Both the position numbers and the translations under genes were made by a program. DNA of 40,887 bases from Syntrophomonadaceae bacterium. Its GTDB lineage: Bacteria > Bacillota > DSM-12270 > Thermacetogeniales > Thermacetogeniaceae. Below are positions 1 to 8,008 of the stretch, one piece after another. The notes beneath the pieces are model-generated. The model saw nothing but the letters and a program-made list of their open reading frames with translations, was not told the origin of the DNA and did not search any database. Within the stretch, counting starts at the first letter, position 1. Every line of letters starts with the position of its first letter. The DNA is taken from positions 1 to 40,887 of the forward strand of contig JAAYWP010000020.1 of the NCBI GenBank assembly GCA_012516535.1, read 5' to 3'.

Positions 1-27
1 ACATTTTTGTAGTACAATGTTGTTCAC
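1..27 (-). CDS. possible 5' end of another minus-strand gene (partial)
   Basis: A GTG codon at 27-25 is preceded at 7 nt by a good Shine-Dalgarno sequence, GGAGAGG. Nine codons (MNNIVLQKC) run off the window edge. It lies 117 bp downstream of aspS on the same strand. Nine residues are too few to assign a family. The AT-rich leader and the hairpin covering the ribosome site resemble the start of an insertion-sequence transposase gene, but that is a guess. It could also be a chance reading frame. Confidence 0.3.
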
Positions 28-96
28 AAGAGATCCTCTCCTTTTGGTTGGTTTGTTTTGGTGCATTCAATTTTACCAAAAGTGATGATCTCTTGT
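26..96 (-). promoter_or_regulatory. long imperfect inverted repeat covering the ribosome site of the next gene
   Basis: The arms ACAAGAGATC and CTTTTGGT (26-48) pair with their complements at 75-96. This gives a 10-bp stem, a 5/4 internal loop, an 8-bp stem and a 26-nt loop. On the minus-strand RNA, the Shine-Dalgarno GGAGAGG and the GTG start at position 27 lie in or beside the 3' arm. Folded read-through RNA would therefore hide the start site. No U-tract follows on the minus strand, so it is a poor intrinsic terminator for aspS in that direction. Confidence 0.55.
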
Positions 97-144
97 CTTT
101 TTCTTCTTGTTTTCTCCTATAAAAACTTTACACTATGTTTCCTG

Positions 145-1944
145 TTAGTTCTCCCCATCACTCTCTTCATCAAGGGCTGTCCTGATATAGAGTTCCTCCA
201 ACTGTTTTTCTGCAACAGGTGCAGGTGCACTGGTTAAAAGACAGGTAGCACTCTGGGTCTTGGGAAATGCGATCACATCACGAATTGTTGACAAACCCAG
301 TATTGTCATCATCATCCGGTCAAAGCCCAGGGCTATCCCGCCATGGGGAGGTGCTCCATACTCCAGAGCTTCTATAAGAAAACCGAACTTATCTTGGACA
401 TCTTCCTCTTTAAGCCCGATGGCAGAGAAAAGGCGCTTCTGCACCTCCTGTTTGTGGATTCTGATGCTGCCACCACCTAGTTCTATCCCGTTGAGAACCA
501 GATCATAAGCCCGTGCTCTGACCCTTTCTGGGTCAGTTTCCAGTAATGGCAGATCCTCTTCTTTAGGGGAAGTAAAGGGGTGATGCACAGCTTCCAGCCT
601 CTGCTCATCTTCGTTATACTCCAGCAAAGGAAAATCTGTTATCCAGACAAAAGAAAACACACCGGTGTCTATCAGATTAAGCCGTTTAGCAAGCTCCAAC
701 CTCAGCAGTCCTAAAACCTCTTCAGCGGTCTTACTTTGATCCGCAACAAAGAGCAGAAGATCTCCTGTTTTTGCTCCCATCTCAGCGACAAGGCTGTCCA
801 CTTCCTCAGGTTTCATCAGTTTTAAGAGAGGTGACCTGATGCCCTTCTCTCCCAGGATAAACCAAGCAAGCCCCCGGGCACCCCACTCCACTGCCAGCGC
901 GGAAAGCTCATCAAGCACCTTTCTGCTGAACACAGCACCACCAGGTACACAAATACCCCTCACAACTCCACCCTTTTTAATAGGATCAGCAAAAACCCTG
1001 CAGCCGCTGTCTGTCAGCAGTCTTGATACATCCACTATCTCCAGCCCAAAGCGCAGGTCCGGCCTATCGGTCCCATATCTGGCCATGGCCCCCTGGTAGG
1101 TAAGCCTGGGAAAGGGCCTAGTCAGTTCAATACCCAACAATCCCTTAAAAAGATGAACAAACATCTCCTCGATCAGTTCCTGTACATCTGCTTCATCTAC
1201 AAAAGACATCTCAATATCCAGTTGGGTGAATTCCGGCTGGCGGTCTGCTCTCAGATCCTCATCCCGAAAACAGCGGGCAAACTGGAAATATCGTTCAAAG
1301 CCGGCGATCATCAGGATCTGCTTAAATAACTGTGGTGACTGAGGCAGCGCAAAAAATTCACCCGGGTGCACCCTGCTGGGGACCAGGTAATCCCTTGCCC
1401 CTTCTGGGGTGCTGCGGGTCAACAAAGGGGTTTCCAACTCTAAAAAACCATTCTTGCTTAAAAAATCGCGAATAATCGCCGCTGCCTTATGGCGCATAGA
1501 AAAAATATGCCAGTACTCCGGCCGCCGCAGATCCAGATAGCGGTAACGCAGACGAAGTGCTTCATCAACACCTGCCGCGTCCCCAGGGTAAAAGGGTAGA
1601 TCTCTAGCAGTATTAAGGACCCTGATATCATGGGCTATAACTTCAATATCACCTGTAGCCATTTTGGGGTTCTCTGTACCGGGCGGTCTTTTCCTGACCT
1701 CACCCTGCACAGCTAGCACATATTCGGCACGCACACCGTCCGCCATCTCAAAGGCATCCACATTAATATCTGGGCTTACTACCACCTGGACCACACCACT
1801 TCTATCCCGCAGATCAAGAAAAATGACCCCTCCGTGGTCCCGTCTTTTTTTCACCCAGCCCATTAAAACTATATCCTGACCGGTATTGTCTAAGGAAAGT
1901 TCTCCGCATTTGTGAGTTCTCTTTAATTCCCCATTGCTTTCCAC
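145..1944 (-). CDS. aspS: aspartyl-tRNA synthetase, probably non-discriminating
   Basis: Class IIb synthetase that charges tRNA-Asp with aspartate in the cytoplasm. It has 599 aa, the usual bacterial length. The N-terminal OB anticodon-binding domain covers about residues 10-110. Class II motif 2 is FRDEDLRADRQPEFTQLD, a bacterial GAD insertion lies in the middle, and motif 3 is GGIALGFDRM near the C-terminus. The start is GTG with GGAGG 7 nt upstream. It follows hisS by about 12 nt and is surely co-transcribed with it. Residues His37 and Gly89 correspond to the His31/Gly83 pair that marks bacterial enzymes also charging tRNA-Asn. E. coli AspRS has Leu at the first of these positions. Dual specificity is inferred from these two residues. 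The aspS identity itself is certain. Confidence 0.97.
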   Translation of the reverse strand: MESNGELKRTHKCGELSLDNTGQDIVLMGWVKKRRDHGGVIFLDLRDRSGVVQVVVSPDINVDAFEMADGVRAEYVLAVQGEVRKRPPGTENPKMATGDIEVIAHDIRVLNTARDLPFYPGDAAGVDEALRLRYRYLDLRRPEYWHIFSMRHKAAAIIRDFLSKNGFLELETPLLTRSTPEGARDYLVPSRVHPGEFFALPQSPQLFKQILMIAGFERYFQFARCFRDEDLRADRQPEFTQLDIEMSFVDEADVQELIEEMFVHLFKGLLGIELTRPFPRLTYQGAMARYGTDRPDLRFGLEIVDVSRLLTDSGCRVFADPIKKGGVVRGICVPGGAVFSRKVLDELSALAVEWGARGLAWFILGEKGIRSPLLKLMKPEEVDSLVAEMGAKTGDLLLFVADQSKTAEEVLGLLRLELAKRLNLIDTGVFSFVWITDFPLLEYNEDEQRLEAVHHPFTSPKEEDLPLLETDPERVRARAYDLVLNGIELGGGSIRIHKQEVQKRLFSAIGLKEEDVQDKFGFLIEALEYGAPPHGGIALGFDRMMMTILGLSTIRDVIAFPKTQSATCLLTSAPAPVAEKQLEELYIRTALDEESDGEN

Positions 1945-1956
1945 ATTACAGCCTCC

Positions 1957-3225
1957 TTAGTTCAGCAAAGACTTTAGGTATTCCACAAGACCATTTTTAG
2001 GAAGTTCTACCTGTTCCCCTTTTAGCATATCCCTCAGCAGCAGACGGCCCTGCTGAATTTCTTCCAGGCCAAAAATAACCACATAACTTGCCCCTAACCT
2101 GCCCGCAAATTTCATCTGGGCTTTGAGGCTGCGGCCCATCAGATCTTTTTCTGCAGCAAAACCGGCCTTTCTCAGTTCCAGAAGCAGCAGCACAGCATCC
2201 CTATCCAATTTTCCTTCCGGGTCTTCCCCTGCTGTGGCTATATAGATGATCTTTTTCTGCTCTATGGGGAGTTGGACACCCTGATTCTCCAGTGCTATTA
2301 AAACACGCTCCAATCCGATGGCAACCCCGATACCAGGTATAGATAAGCCCCCAATGGTTTCCACCAGATTGTTATAGCGACCCCCTCCAGCTAATGAACC
2401 CTCATCGGGCCCAACAGTTGTTACTTCAAACACGGTTTGTGTATAATAGTCAAGCCCTCGCACCAGTTTTTTATTGATTTCAAAGGGCATCCCTGTTAAT
2501 TGCAAATACTCCTGTACCTGCTGGAAATGACTGCTGCAATCCCCACACAGGTAATCATGAATATCTGGTGAACCATCCAGCAGTTGCTGGCAGCTCTCTT
2601 CCTTACAGTCCAAAATTCGCAAAGGATTTCTCTCCAATCTGTCCCTGCAGTTTGCACAGAGCAAGTCCCGGTGGCTTTCTGTGAACTCTTTCAAAGCCCT
2701 ACCATAATTGGACCTGCACTGAGGACAGCCCACACTGTTGACTAACACCCTTAAATTTGTCAATCCCAGTTTGGTGAAAAAGTCGTAGGTGTAACAGATG
2801 ACCTCCATATCCAGTGCTGGGTCATTGCTGCCAAAAGCCTCGATCCCTAACTGGTGAAACTGACGCATACGCCCTGCCTGGGGACGGTCATAGCGGAACA
2901 TTGGGCCCAGATAATAGAGTTTCACAGGCTGGGGCTGGTTGTTCAAATGGTTCTCCAGATAAGCCCTCACAACCCCTGCTGTCCCCTCAGGACGCAGTGT
3001 GATGCTCCTTCCTCCCCGGTCTTGAAAGGTGTACATCTCCTTTTGCACAATATCGGTGGTATCCCCAACACCGCGCTGAAAAAGCTCTGTGTGCTCAAAA
3101 ATGGGAATTCTGATCTCATGATAGCCGTAAATTTCACTTAGTTCCCTGGCTATCTTCTCCACATAATGCCATTTCTCTATTTCCCCTGGTAACAGATCCT
3201 TTGTGCCCCGGGGTGCCTTAATCAA
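1957..3225 (-). CDS. hisS: histidyl-tRNA synthetase
   Basis: Class II synthetase that charges tRNA-His. It has the APRGTKDLLP N-terminus, motif 2 region RPEGTAGVVRAYLE, the histidine-binding loop GLDYYTQTVFEV and GGRYNNL, and a C-terminal anticodon-binding domain. The ORF track starts at ATG 3234, but AAGGAG abuts that codon directly. The TTG at 3225 has 9-nt spacing and gives MIKAPRGTKD, the common family start, so I use it (422 aa). The insertion domain carries eight cysteines in four pairs (CPQC, CANC, CKEESC, CGDC; residues 170-233 in ORF-track numbering), suggesting one or two structural metal sites. It has its own extended -10 promoter and is followed by aspS. Confidence 0.96.
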   Translation of the reverse strand: MIKAPRGTKDLLPGEIEKWHYVEKIARELSEIYGYHEIRIPIFEHTELFQRGVGDTTDIVQKEMYTFQDRGGRSITLRPEGTAGVVRAYLENHLNNQPQPVKLYYLGPMFRYDRPQAGRMRQFHQLGIEAFGSNDPALDMEVICYTYDFFTKLGLTNLRVLVNSVGCPQCRSNYGRALKEFTESHRDLLCANCRDRLERNPLRILDCKEESCQQLLDGSPDIHDYLCGDCSSHFQQVQEYLQLTGMPFEINKKLVRGLDYYTQTVFEVTTVGPDEGSLAGGGRYNNLVETIGGLSIPGIGVAIGLERVLIALENQGVQLPIEQKKIIYIATAGEDPEGKLDRDAVLLLLELRKAGFAAEKDLMGRSLKAQMKFAGRLGASYVVIFGLEEIQQGRLLLRDMLKGEQVELPKNGLVEYLKSLLN

Positions 3226-3270
3226 TGTCACCATCTCCTTTTAAACCAAAAACTGCCTCAATATATTCCG

Positions 3271-3299
3271 ATTATACCAAATCAGGGTCTGCCGGGTAA
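3271..3299 (-). promoter_or_regulatory. promoter upstream of hisS-aspS
   Basis: An extended -10, TGGTATAAT, lies at 3279-3271. A weak -35 (TTACCC, 3299-3294) lies 17 bp upstream. The MBL gene ends at 3306, so this would drive hisS-aspS independently of the rel-dtd-MBL transcript. No T-box fits in the 80-bp gap. Confidence 0.55.
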
Positions 3300-3305
3300 A
3301 ACGAT

Positions 3306-3926
3306 CTATTTGAGAAAGGGGTTATTCAGTCTTTCATTTTTAACTGTGGTAGCAGGGCCATGCCCTGGATAAACCACATAATCATCCCCACAAGGCAAGA
3401 TCTTATTTTTGATAGAGGCAATAATATCCCTGTATGAACCTCCGGGAAAATCGGTCCTGCCTATGGACCCCTCAAAAAGGGTATCCCCTGAAAAAATAAC
3501 CCCATCACCTTTAAGTGATATACTACCTCTGGTATGTCCAGGGGTATGTAAAACAGTCAACACCTCTTTACCCACTGTGATCTCATCTCCATCTTTAAGC
3601 CGGAGAGCAGGAGCCTGGCATATATATTCTCCACCCATGTATGAAGAAAGGTTTTGTTTGGGATCAGTCAAGAGGGAAACATCCTCCTCATGGATAGCCA
3701 GTTTTGCACCTGTGCCCTCGAGCACTTCTGTGTTAGCTGCAATATGATCAATGTGCCCATGGGTATCAACTACATATTTTACATTAAGCCCTTCCTTTTT
3801 TATTTCTTCCAGAATTCGCTGCCCCTCACCACCGGGGTCGATCACCAAAGCATCTTTTGTCTCTTCACACCAAAGCAGATAGCAGTTTGCAGCAATCACG
3901 CCAACAGGCAGTCGCTTGACTTTCAT
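3306..3926 (-). CDS. MBL-fold metallo-hydrolase, glyoxalase II-like
   Basis: A protein of 206 aa with the metallo-beta-lactamase HxHxDH motif (THGHIDH, about residues 55-61). Further metal ligands lie in HTPGHTRGS and FSGDTLF and in the late YPGHGPAT. This is the compact glyoxalase II-like subgroup (COG0491), usually a thioester hydrolase of unproven substrate. ATG start with GGGAGG 7 nt upstream. It lies between dtd and hisS, a gene order common in Clostridia. Nothing in the sequence shows that it hydrolyses S-lactoylglutathione, so a specific name would be over-reach. Confidence 0.88.
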   Translation of the reverse strand: MKVKRLPVGVIAANCYLLWCEETKDALVIDPGGEGQRILEEIKKEGLNVKYVVDTHGHIDHIAANTEVLEGTGAKLAIHEEDVSLLTDPKQNLSSYMGGEYICQAPALRLKDGDEITVGKEVLTVLHTPGHTRGSISLKGDGVIFSGDTLFEGSIGRTDFPGGSYRDIIASIKNKILPCGDDYVVYPGHGPATTVKNERLNNPFLK

Positions 3927-3942
3927 AAAAGGTCCTCCCTAT

Positions 3943-4392
3943 CTAAAATGCTTTTTTACTGTCCAGCAGAATTGTTACAGGCCCATCATTGACAATTCCA
4001 ACCTCCATCATGGTCTGAAACTCACCGGTTACTACATTAAGACCGCTTGCTCTCAAGTACTCCAATACCTTTTCGAACAAGGGCAGAGCTTTTTCAGGAG
4101 CCGCTGCATCAGTAAAACTCGGCCGCCTCCCTTTGCGGCAGTCACCATAAAGTGTAAACTGGGAAACCACCAAGAGGTCCCCTCTCAGATCAGTGACAGA
4201 TTGATCAAACTTCCCTTCCTTATTGGGGAATATTCTTAAGTTTAAGATCTTATCTGCTAGATAACAGGCATCACTTTGATCATCATCTTTTCCTACACCA
4301 ATTAACACAACAAGCCCGGCATTTATTGGGCGCATCTCTTCGTCCTCCACCCGCACCCAGCCGCGGCTTACTCTCTGGACCACAGCTCTCAA
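3943..4392 (-). CDS. dtd: D-aminoacyl-tRNA deacylase
   Basis: Removes D-amino acids (and glycine from tRNA-Ala) mischarged onto tRNA, acting as a dimer in the cytoplasm. Both active-site signatures are present: SQFTLYGD, about residues 75-82, and the NxGPVT-type NDGPVT near the C-terminus. The ORF-track GTG at 4401 overlaps the AAGGAG sequence. The TTG at 4392 has 8-nt spacing and yields the family-standard MRAVVQRV start (149 aa). It follows rel by about a dozen bases and is very probably in the same transcript. The rel-dtd pair is a classic bacterial order. Confidence 0.95.
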   Translation of the reverse strand: MRAVVQRVSRGWVRVEDEEMRPINAGLVVLIGVGKDDDQSDACYLADKILNLRIFPNKEGKFDQSVTDLRGDLLVVSQFTLYGDCRKGRRPSFTDAAAPEKALPLFEKVLEYLRASGLNVVTGEFQTMMEVGIVNDGPVTILLDSKKAF

Positions 4393-4404
4393 AAAAACCA
4401 CTCC

Positions 4405-6573
4405 TTAACTGGGTACCACTCGGTGTACCTCCAATACATCGCTGACATGGCTAACCTTTTGCATGATTTTATAAAGATGTTCAATATTTTGTATTTCCAG
4501 TTTTAAATTGACTTTGGCCATTCTATTTTTCAAAGCCCTGGCATTGACCGCGTTGATCACAGTATCGGTTTCTGCAATAGTGGTCATTATATCTGTTGTT
4601 AGGTGGGGACGGTCAAAGGCTTTTACCTCTATTTCTACCTGATAGGAGGCAGGGGCATCTTCATCCCAACTCACCTCTATTATCCGCTCGGTTTCCCCAC
4701 GAAAATGATGGACGATATTAGGGCAATCCGCCCTGTGCACTGACACACCTCTCCCCCGTGTAATATAACCGATAATCTTGTCGCCAGGCAAGGGATTGCA
4801 GCAGTGGGAGAGGTGAACTGCCAGATCTGTTACCCCTTTAACCCTGACACCTGTAGCTACGGTTTTCTTTTTCTCAGGTATCTTCAACAGCAGTTGAGTC
4901 TCTTCGATGGCAGGTACAGTTTCTTCTTTTTGCAGATCAGAGCGCACCTTGCCGATCACTGTATTCGGAGAAAGAGTACCCCCTCCGATTCCCGCAAACA
5001 AATCCTCCAGTGATTGAAAACCAAGCCGTCTACATACTTCCTCTATTCCTTCAATTCTATAAAAGGCAGCTGGATCATAGCCCTGTTTGCGCATCTCTTT
5101 TTCCAGCATATCCCTTCCCCGAATGATGTTTTCAACCTTCTGTTCCTTCTTAAACCACTGCCTGATCCGGTTTTTCGCCTGTGAGGTCTTAACAATAGAA
5201 AGCCAGTCACGGCTTGGCCCACCGCTCTGTTTGGAAGTAAGTATTTCAACAATATCACCATTTTTCAACTGATAATCAAGAGGTACTATCTTACCATTGA
5301 CTTTAGCGCCAATACAGCGGTTACCCACTTCGGTATGAATGCGGTAGGCAAAATCGATAGGTACTGAGCCGGAAGGGAGTTCCACAACATCCCCTTTTGG
5401 GGTAAAAACAAAAACAACATCTGAAAAAAGATCGATTTTTAGGGATTCCATAAACTCCCTGGCATCGCCTAATTCAAGGTTCCAATCTAAAATCTGACGC
5501 AGCCATGACAGTTTCTTGGCAAATTCCTCATCTGTAGGCCGGCCGCCCTCTTTGTATCTCCAGTGGGCAGCAATTCCATATTCTGCTGTGCGGTGCATTT
5601 CAAAGGTGCGGATCTGCAGTTCAAAGGGTTCACCCAGGGGCCCGATCAGAGTGGTATGCAGTGATTGGTACATATTCTGTTTGGGCATAGCAATATAATC
5701 TTTGAAACGCCCAGGGATCGGCTTCCACATGGTATGGACTATTCCCAGGGTGGCATAACACTCTTTTACTGAATTGACAATAACCCTGACCGCAATCAGG
5801 TCATAGATTTCAGAAATGTCTTTACTCTGCTCCACCATCTTCCGGTAGATGCTGTAAAGGTTTTTTGGCCTTCCCGATATATCAGCCTTGATACCAGCTT
5901 CATCCAATCTATCCTTCAGTTTACTGATCACTAAATTGATGTAATCTTCCCGCTCCTTGCGCTTTTTCGCGATTTTCTCTACCAGTTCATAATATTTTTC
6001 TGGTTCCAGATAACGAAAAGCCAGATCCTCGATCTCCCATTTAATTTTATAGATCCCCAGCCGGTGAGCTACAGGAGCGAAGATCTCCAGGGTTTCCTGT
6101 GCAATTTCACACTGTTTTGCTGGTGGGTGATGCCTCAAAGTGCGCAGGTTGTGCAGGCGATCTGCAAGTTTGATCAGTATCACCCGGATATCCCGGGCCA
6201 TGGCGATAAACATCCTCCGCAGATTTTCCGCGTGTCGATCTTCTTTTGACTTATATTCAATTCTTCCGAGCTTAGTCACTCCGGCGACAAGAAAACGCAC
6301 AGAGGAACCGAACTCTGCCTCAATCTCATCAAGGGTAACCTCAGTATCCTCAACAACATCATGCAATAGACCAGCAATTATGGAGGTGATATCCAACTGC
6401 AGATCTGCCAGGATACAAGCCACTTGCAGAGGGTGCTGAATAAAAGGCTCACCAGAATTGCGCAATTGACCAGCATGAGCTTTTTCCGCGAAAAAATAGG
6501 CACGCTTCACCTTTTCCCGGTCAAAGCCTGGATAGTAACTTTCGATCTTTTCTAAAAGACGCTCTAGTCTCAC
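4405..6573 (-). CDS. rel: bifunctional (p)ppGpp synthetase/hydrolase
   Basis: Stringent-response enzyme that makes and degrades (p)ppGpp. Domains in order: HD hydrolase (GLLHDVVEDTE, intact HDxxED), synthetase (GRPKNLYSIYRKM and YQSLHTT), TGS around residues 390-450, zinc-finger/helical linker with CCNPLPGDKI, and a C-terminal ACT domain. The synthetase loop reads RFKD, the signature of bifunctional Rel rather than monofunctional RelA (ExDD). At 722 aa it is of normal length. The ORF-track GTG at 6579 abuts AAGGAGG. GTG 6573, 6 nt downstream of the same site, gives MRLERLLEK and is preferred. It heads the rel-dtd-MBL unit behind a consensus -35. Confidence 0.96.
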   Translation of the reverse strand: MRLERLLEKIESYYPGFDREKVKRAYFFAEKAHAGQLRNSGEPFIQHPLQVACILADLQLDITSIIAGLLHDVVEDTEVTLDEIEAEFGSSVRFLVAGVTKLGRIEYKSKEDRHAENLRRMFIAMARDIRVILIKLADRLHNLRTLRHHPPAKQCEIAQETLEIFAPVAHRLGIYKIKWEIEDLAFRYLEPEKYYELVEKIAKKRKEREDYINLVISKLKDRLDEAGIKADISGRPKNLYSIYRKMVEQSKDISEIYDLIAVRVIVNSVKECYATLGIVHTMWKPIPGRFKDYIAMPKQNMYQSLHTTLIGPLGEPFELQIRTFEMHRTAEYGIAAHWRYKEGGRPTDEEFAKKLSWLRQILDWNLELGDAREFMESLKIDLFSDVVFVFTPKGDVVELPSGSVPIDFAYRIHTEVGNRCIGAKVNGKIVPLDYQLKNGDIVEILTSKQSGGPSRDWLSIVKTSQAKNRIRQWFKKEQKVENIIRGRDMLEKEMRKQGYDPAAFYRIEGIEEVCRRLGFQSLEDLFAGIGGGTLSPNTVIGKVRSDLQKEETVPAIEETQLLLKIPEKKKTVATGVRVKGVTDLAVHLSHCCNPLPGDKIIGYITRGRGVSVHRADCPNIVHHFRGETERIIEVSWDEDAPASYQVEIEVKAFDRPHLTTDIMTTIAETDTVINAVNARALKNRMAKVNLKLEIQNIEHLYKIMQKVSHVSDVLEVHRVVPS

Positions 6574-6597
6574 CTGCACCCTCCTTCCTCATGTGAT

Positions 6598-6627
6598 ATG
6601 GTAGGGTGTATGCAGTATTTCTGTCAA
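6598..6627 (-). promoter_or_regulatory. promoter upstream of rel
   Basis: A perfect -35 TTGACA (6627-6622) is followed after 18 bp by the -10 TACCAT (6603-6598). It lies in the 62-bp gap between the LapA-like gene and rel. Confidence 0.6.
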
Positions 6628-6635
6628 GCAAACCA

Positions 6636-6878
6636 TCACTTCTCTTTGATATTACTTAGAGAAGAAACCCTTTGCCCTCCCTTTTTTGTTAAGCGGCCCA
6701 TCAGAACACCGATCACAAAACCACAAAAAGCGGTTCCGAAAATGACCAACACAAGGGGGATACCCGGCACTGTCCAGAAAAAAAGCTTGATTGAAACAGG
6801 CCCTGCATTTTGAACAGCAAAAACAGCAATTAATATGATAAACAGAAAAACTCCGATCATATAATACTGCATTTTCAT
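6636..6878 (-). CDS. LapA-domain (DUF1049) membrane protein
   Basis: An 80-aa protein with two predicted membrane helices, about residues 5-24 and 38-62, and a short basic cytoplasmic tail (GRLTKKGGQR). The pattern AVQNAGPVSIKLFFWTVPG between the helices is typical of the LapA/DUF1049 family. In proteobacteria LapA acts in lipopolysaccharide assembly with LapB. In Gram-positives without LPS the role is unknown. ATG start with AAGGGGTG upstream. The overlapping ORF 6652..6885 is a frame shadow with no family resemblance. It lies between the CDF transporter and rel. Confidence 0.82.
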   Translation of the reverse strand: MKMQYYMIGVFLFIILIAVFAVQNAGPVSIKLFFWTVPGIPLVLVIFGTAFCGFVIGVLMGRLTKKGGQRVSSLSNIKEK

Positions 6879-6926
6879 ATTTCACCCCTTAAGCAATGCA
6901 GATCTTTATCCTGGATTATTCGCTTC

Positions 6927-7865
6927 TTATCTATTATTTCCCTTCTCTTCGCTGTTTTCTAATAGTATCTGGCACTGTTCGCTCTCTTTGCAACTCAGAC
7001 AATCCTCTTCATTCCTGCAGGGTTCCACATGGATCAGCACCTGGGCACCAGGGTATTTTTCCATGATCTTTTCTTCAATAATATCACAGAGTTCATGACT
7101 GGCTGTAATGTTCATATACTGAGGCACCACCAGATGCAGGTCAATAAACCTCTGGGGCCCTGCCTTACGGGTTCTCAATTTATGATATTCGATAAAATAA
7201 TCTCCGTAATTTTGGAGAATCGCTCTGATTTCCTCTTCTTCATCCTGGGGTAAACTCACATCCAATAGCGGATAAAATGCTTTAACCATAAGCTCACAGG
7301 CAGCCTTGATAATTAACAGAGCTACACCTATAGCGAGCAATGGATCGAACAGGTGAATACCGGTAATCCAGAGCAGTAATAACCCCACTGCCACCCCTGC
7401 TGAAGTATAAACATCTGTTCTCAGGTGGAGCGCATCTGCCTCCAGTGCTACAGAATCGGTCTTAACAGCTGTTTTCATCAAGAGAGAAGAGATAACCCAG
7501 TTGACAGCGGCAGAAAAAGCCATCACCATCAGTCCCCAAAAGGGGGCCTCCACCCGGGCACCTGTGGTGATTTTGACCACCGTCTCCCTGATAATCCAAA
7601 CAGATGCCGCAAATATCAGTAATGCCTCTATCACTGCAGCTACATTCTCAATCTTCCCATGACCGTATTGGTGCTTTCGATCTGGCGGTTTGCTGCTTTT
7701 ACTCACAGCAAATAAAGCGATCAAAGCAGCCACCAGATCCAATCCTGAATGTATCGCCTCTGAAAGCACACTGACAGAACTGATGCTGATTCCCACAGCT
7801 AACTTGATCACTACTAATACTGAGTTGGATAGAACAGATAGCCTAGCCACCTTTACCTTTTCCAA
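6927..7865 (-). CDS. cation diffusion facilitator, likely Co/Ni (or Zn) efflux
   Basis: CDF-family metal/proton antiporter of the inner membrane with about six helices. The metal site in TM2 is HSGLD and in TM5 HLRTD, both HxxxD, followed by a cytoplasmic domain with HxEP near the end. The ORF track begins at 7940, inside an RNA leader. TTG 7865 has GGGGGTG 5 nt upstream and gives MEKVKVARLS at the normal family N-terminus (312 aa). The C-terminal tail has a symmetric C-x5-C-x2-C-x5-C cluster, uncommon in the family and possibly an extra metal sensor. The upstream leader resembles a NiCo riboswitch, which points to cobalt and nickel as inducers. The HD-HD residues alone would suggest zinc. 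Confidence 0.9.
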   Translation of the reverse strand: MEKVKVARLSVLSNSVLVVIKLAVGISISSVSVLSEAIHSGLDLVAALIALFAVSKSSKPPDRKHQYGHGKIENVAAVIEALLIFAASVWIIRETVVKITTGARVEAPFWGLMVMAFSAAVNWVISSLLMKTAVKTDSVALEADALHLRTDVYTSAGVAVGLLLLWITGIHLFDPLLAIGVALLIIKAACELMVKAFYPLLDVSLPQDEEEEIRAILQNYGDYFIEYHKLRTRKAGPQRFIDLHLVVPQYMNITASHELCDIIEEKIMEKYPGAQVLIHVEPCRNEEDCLSCKESEQCQILLENSEEKGNNR

Positions 7866-7891
7866 GCTGACACCCCCGCTTAACTTAATAT

Positions 7892-7937
7892 ATAAAAAGG
7901 ACTCCATCAAGGTTAATAAAAATGCTTGATGAAGTCC
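7892..7937 (-). terminator. intrinsic terminator in the CDF leader
   Basis: GGACTTCATCAAG (7937-7925) pairs with CTTGATGGAGTCC (7911-7899), 13 bp with one G-U pair, followed by a U5 run and AU-rich sequence. Its 5' arm shares bases with the 3' side of the aptamer closing stem. Stem formation and termination are therefore mutually exclusive, as expected of a metal-ON switch. Confidence 0.85.
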
Positions 7938-8000
7938 CACGGGAATTCATAAGCCCGCTGTCTGAAACAGACCCAGCTCAAAGTTTTGAGCCTGACTTTG
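7930..8000 (-). promoter_or_regulatory. NiCo (czcD-type) riboswitch aptamer
   Basis: The minus-strand RNA reads AAGUCAGGC, hairpin, GCUGGG, hairpin (UCUG/CAGA), CAGCGGG, hairpin, CCCGUGGGACUU. This follows the NiCo four-way junction order: CAGGC, GC-GGG, a G-rich inner strand, then GUGGGAC closing onto P1 (AAGUC with GACUU). It precedes a CDF metal exporter, the known context of the czcD motif, and is followed by a terminator that overlaps P1. I identified it by eye against the remembered consensus; a covariance-model score is lacking. Confidence 0.72.
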
Positions 8001-8008
8001 TTATCAAA

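Noticed and set aside
3226-3305. T-box leader for hisS
   Set aside because: The gap is only 80 bp and contains a promoter but no T-box sequence or terminator hairpin.
7866-7940. N-terminal 25-residue extension of the CDF transporter in the ORF track
   Set aside because: This sequence is the RNA leader with aptamer and terminator; the TTG at 7865 has the ribosome site.
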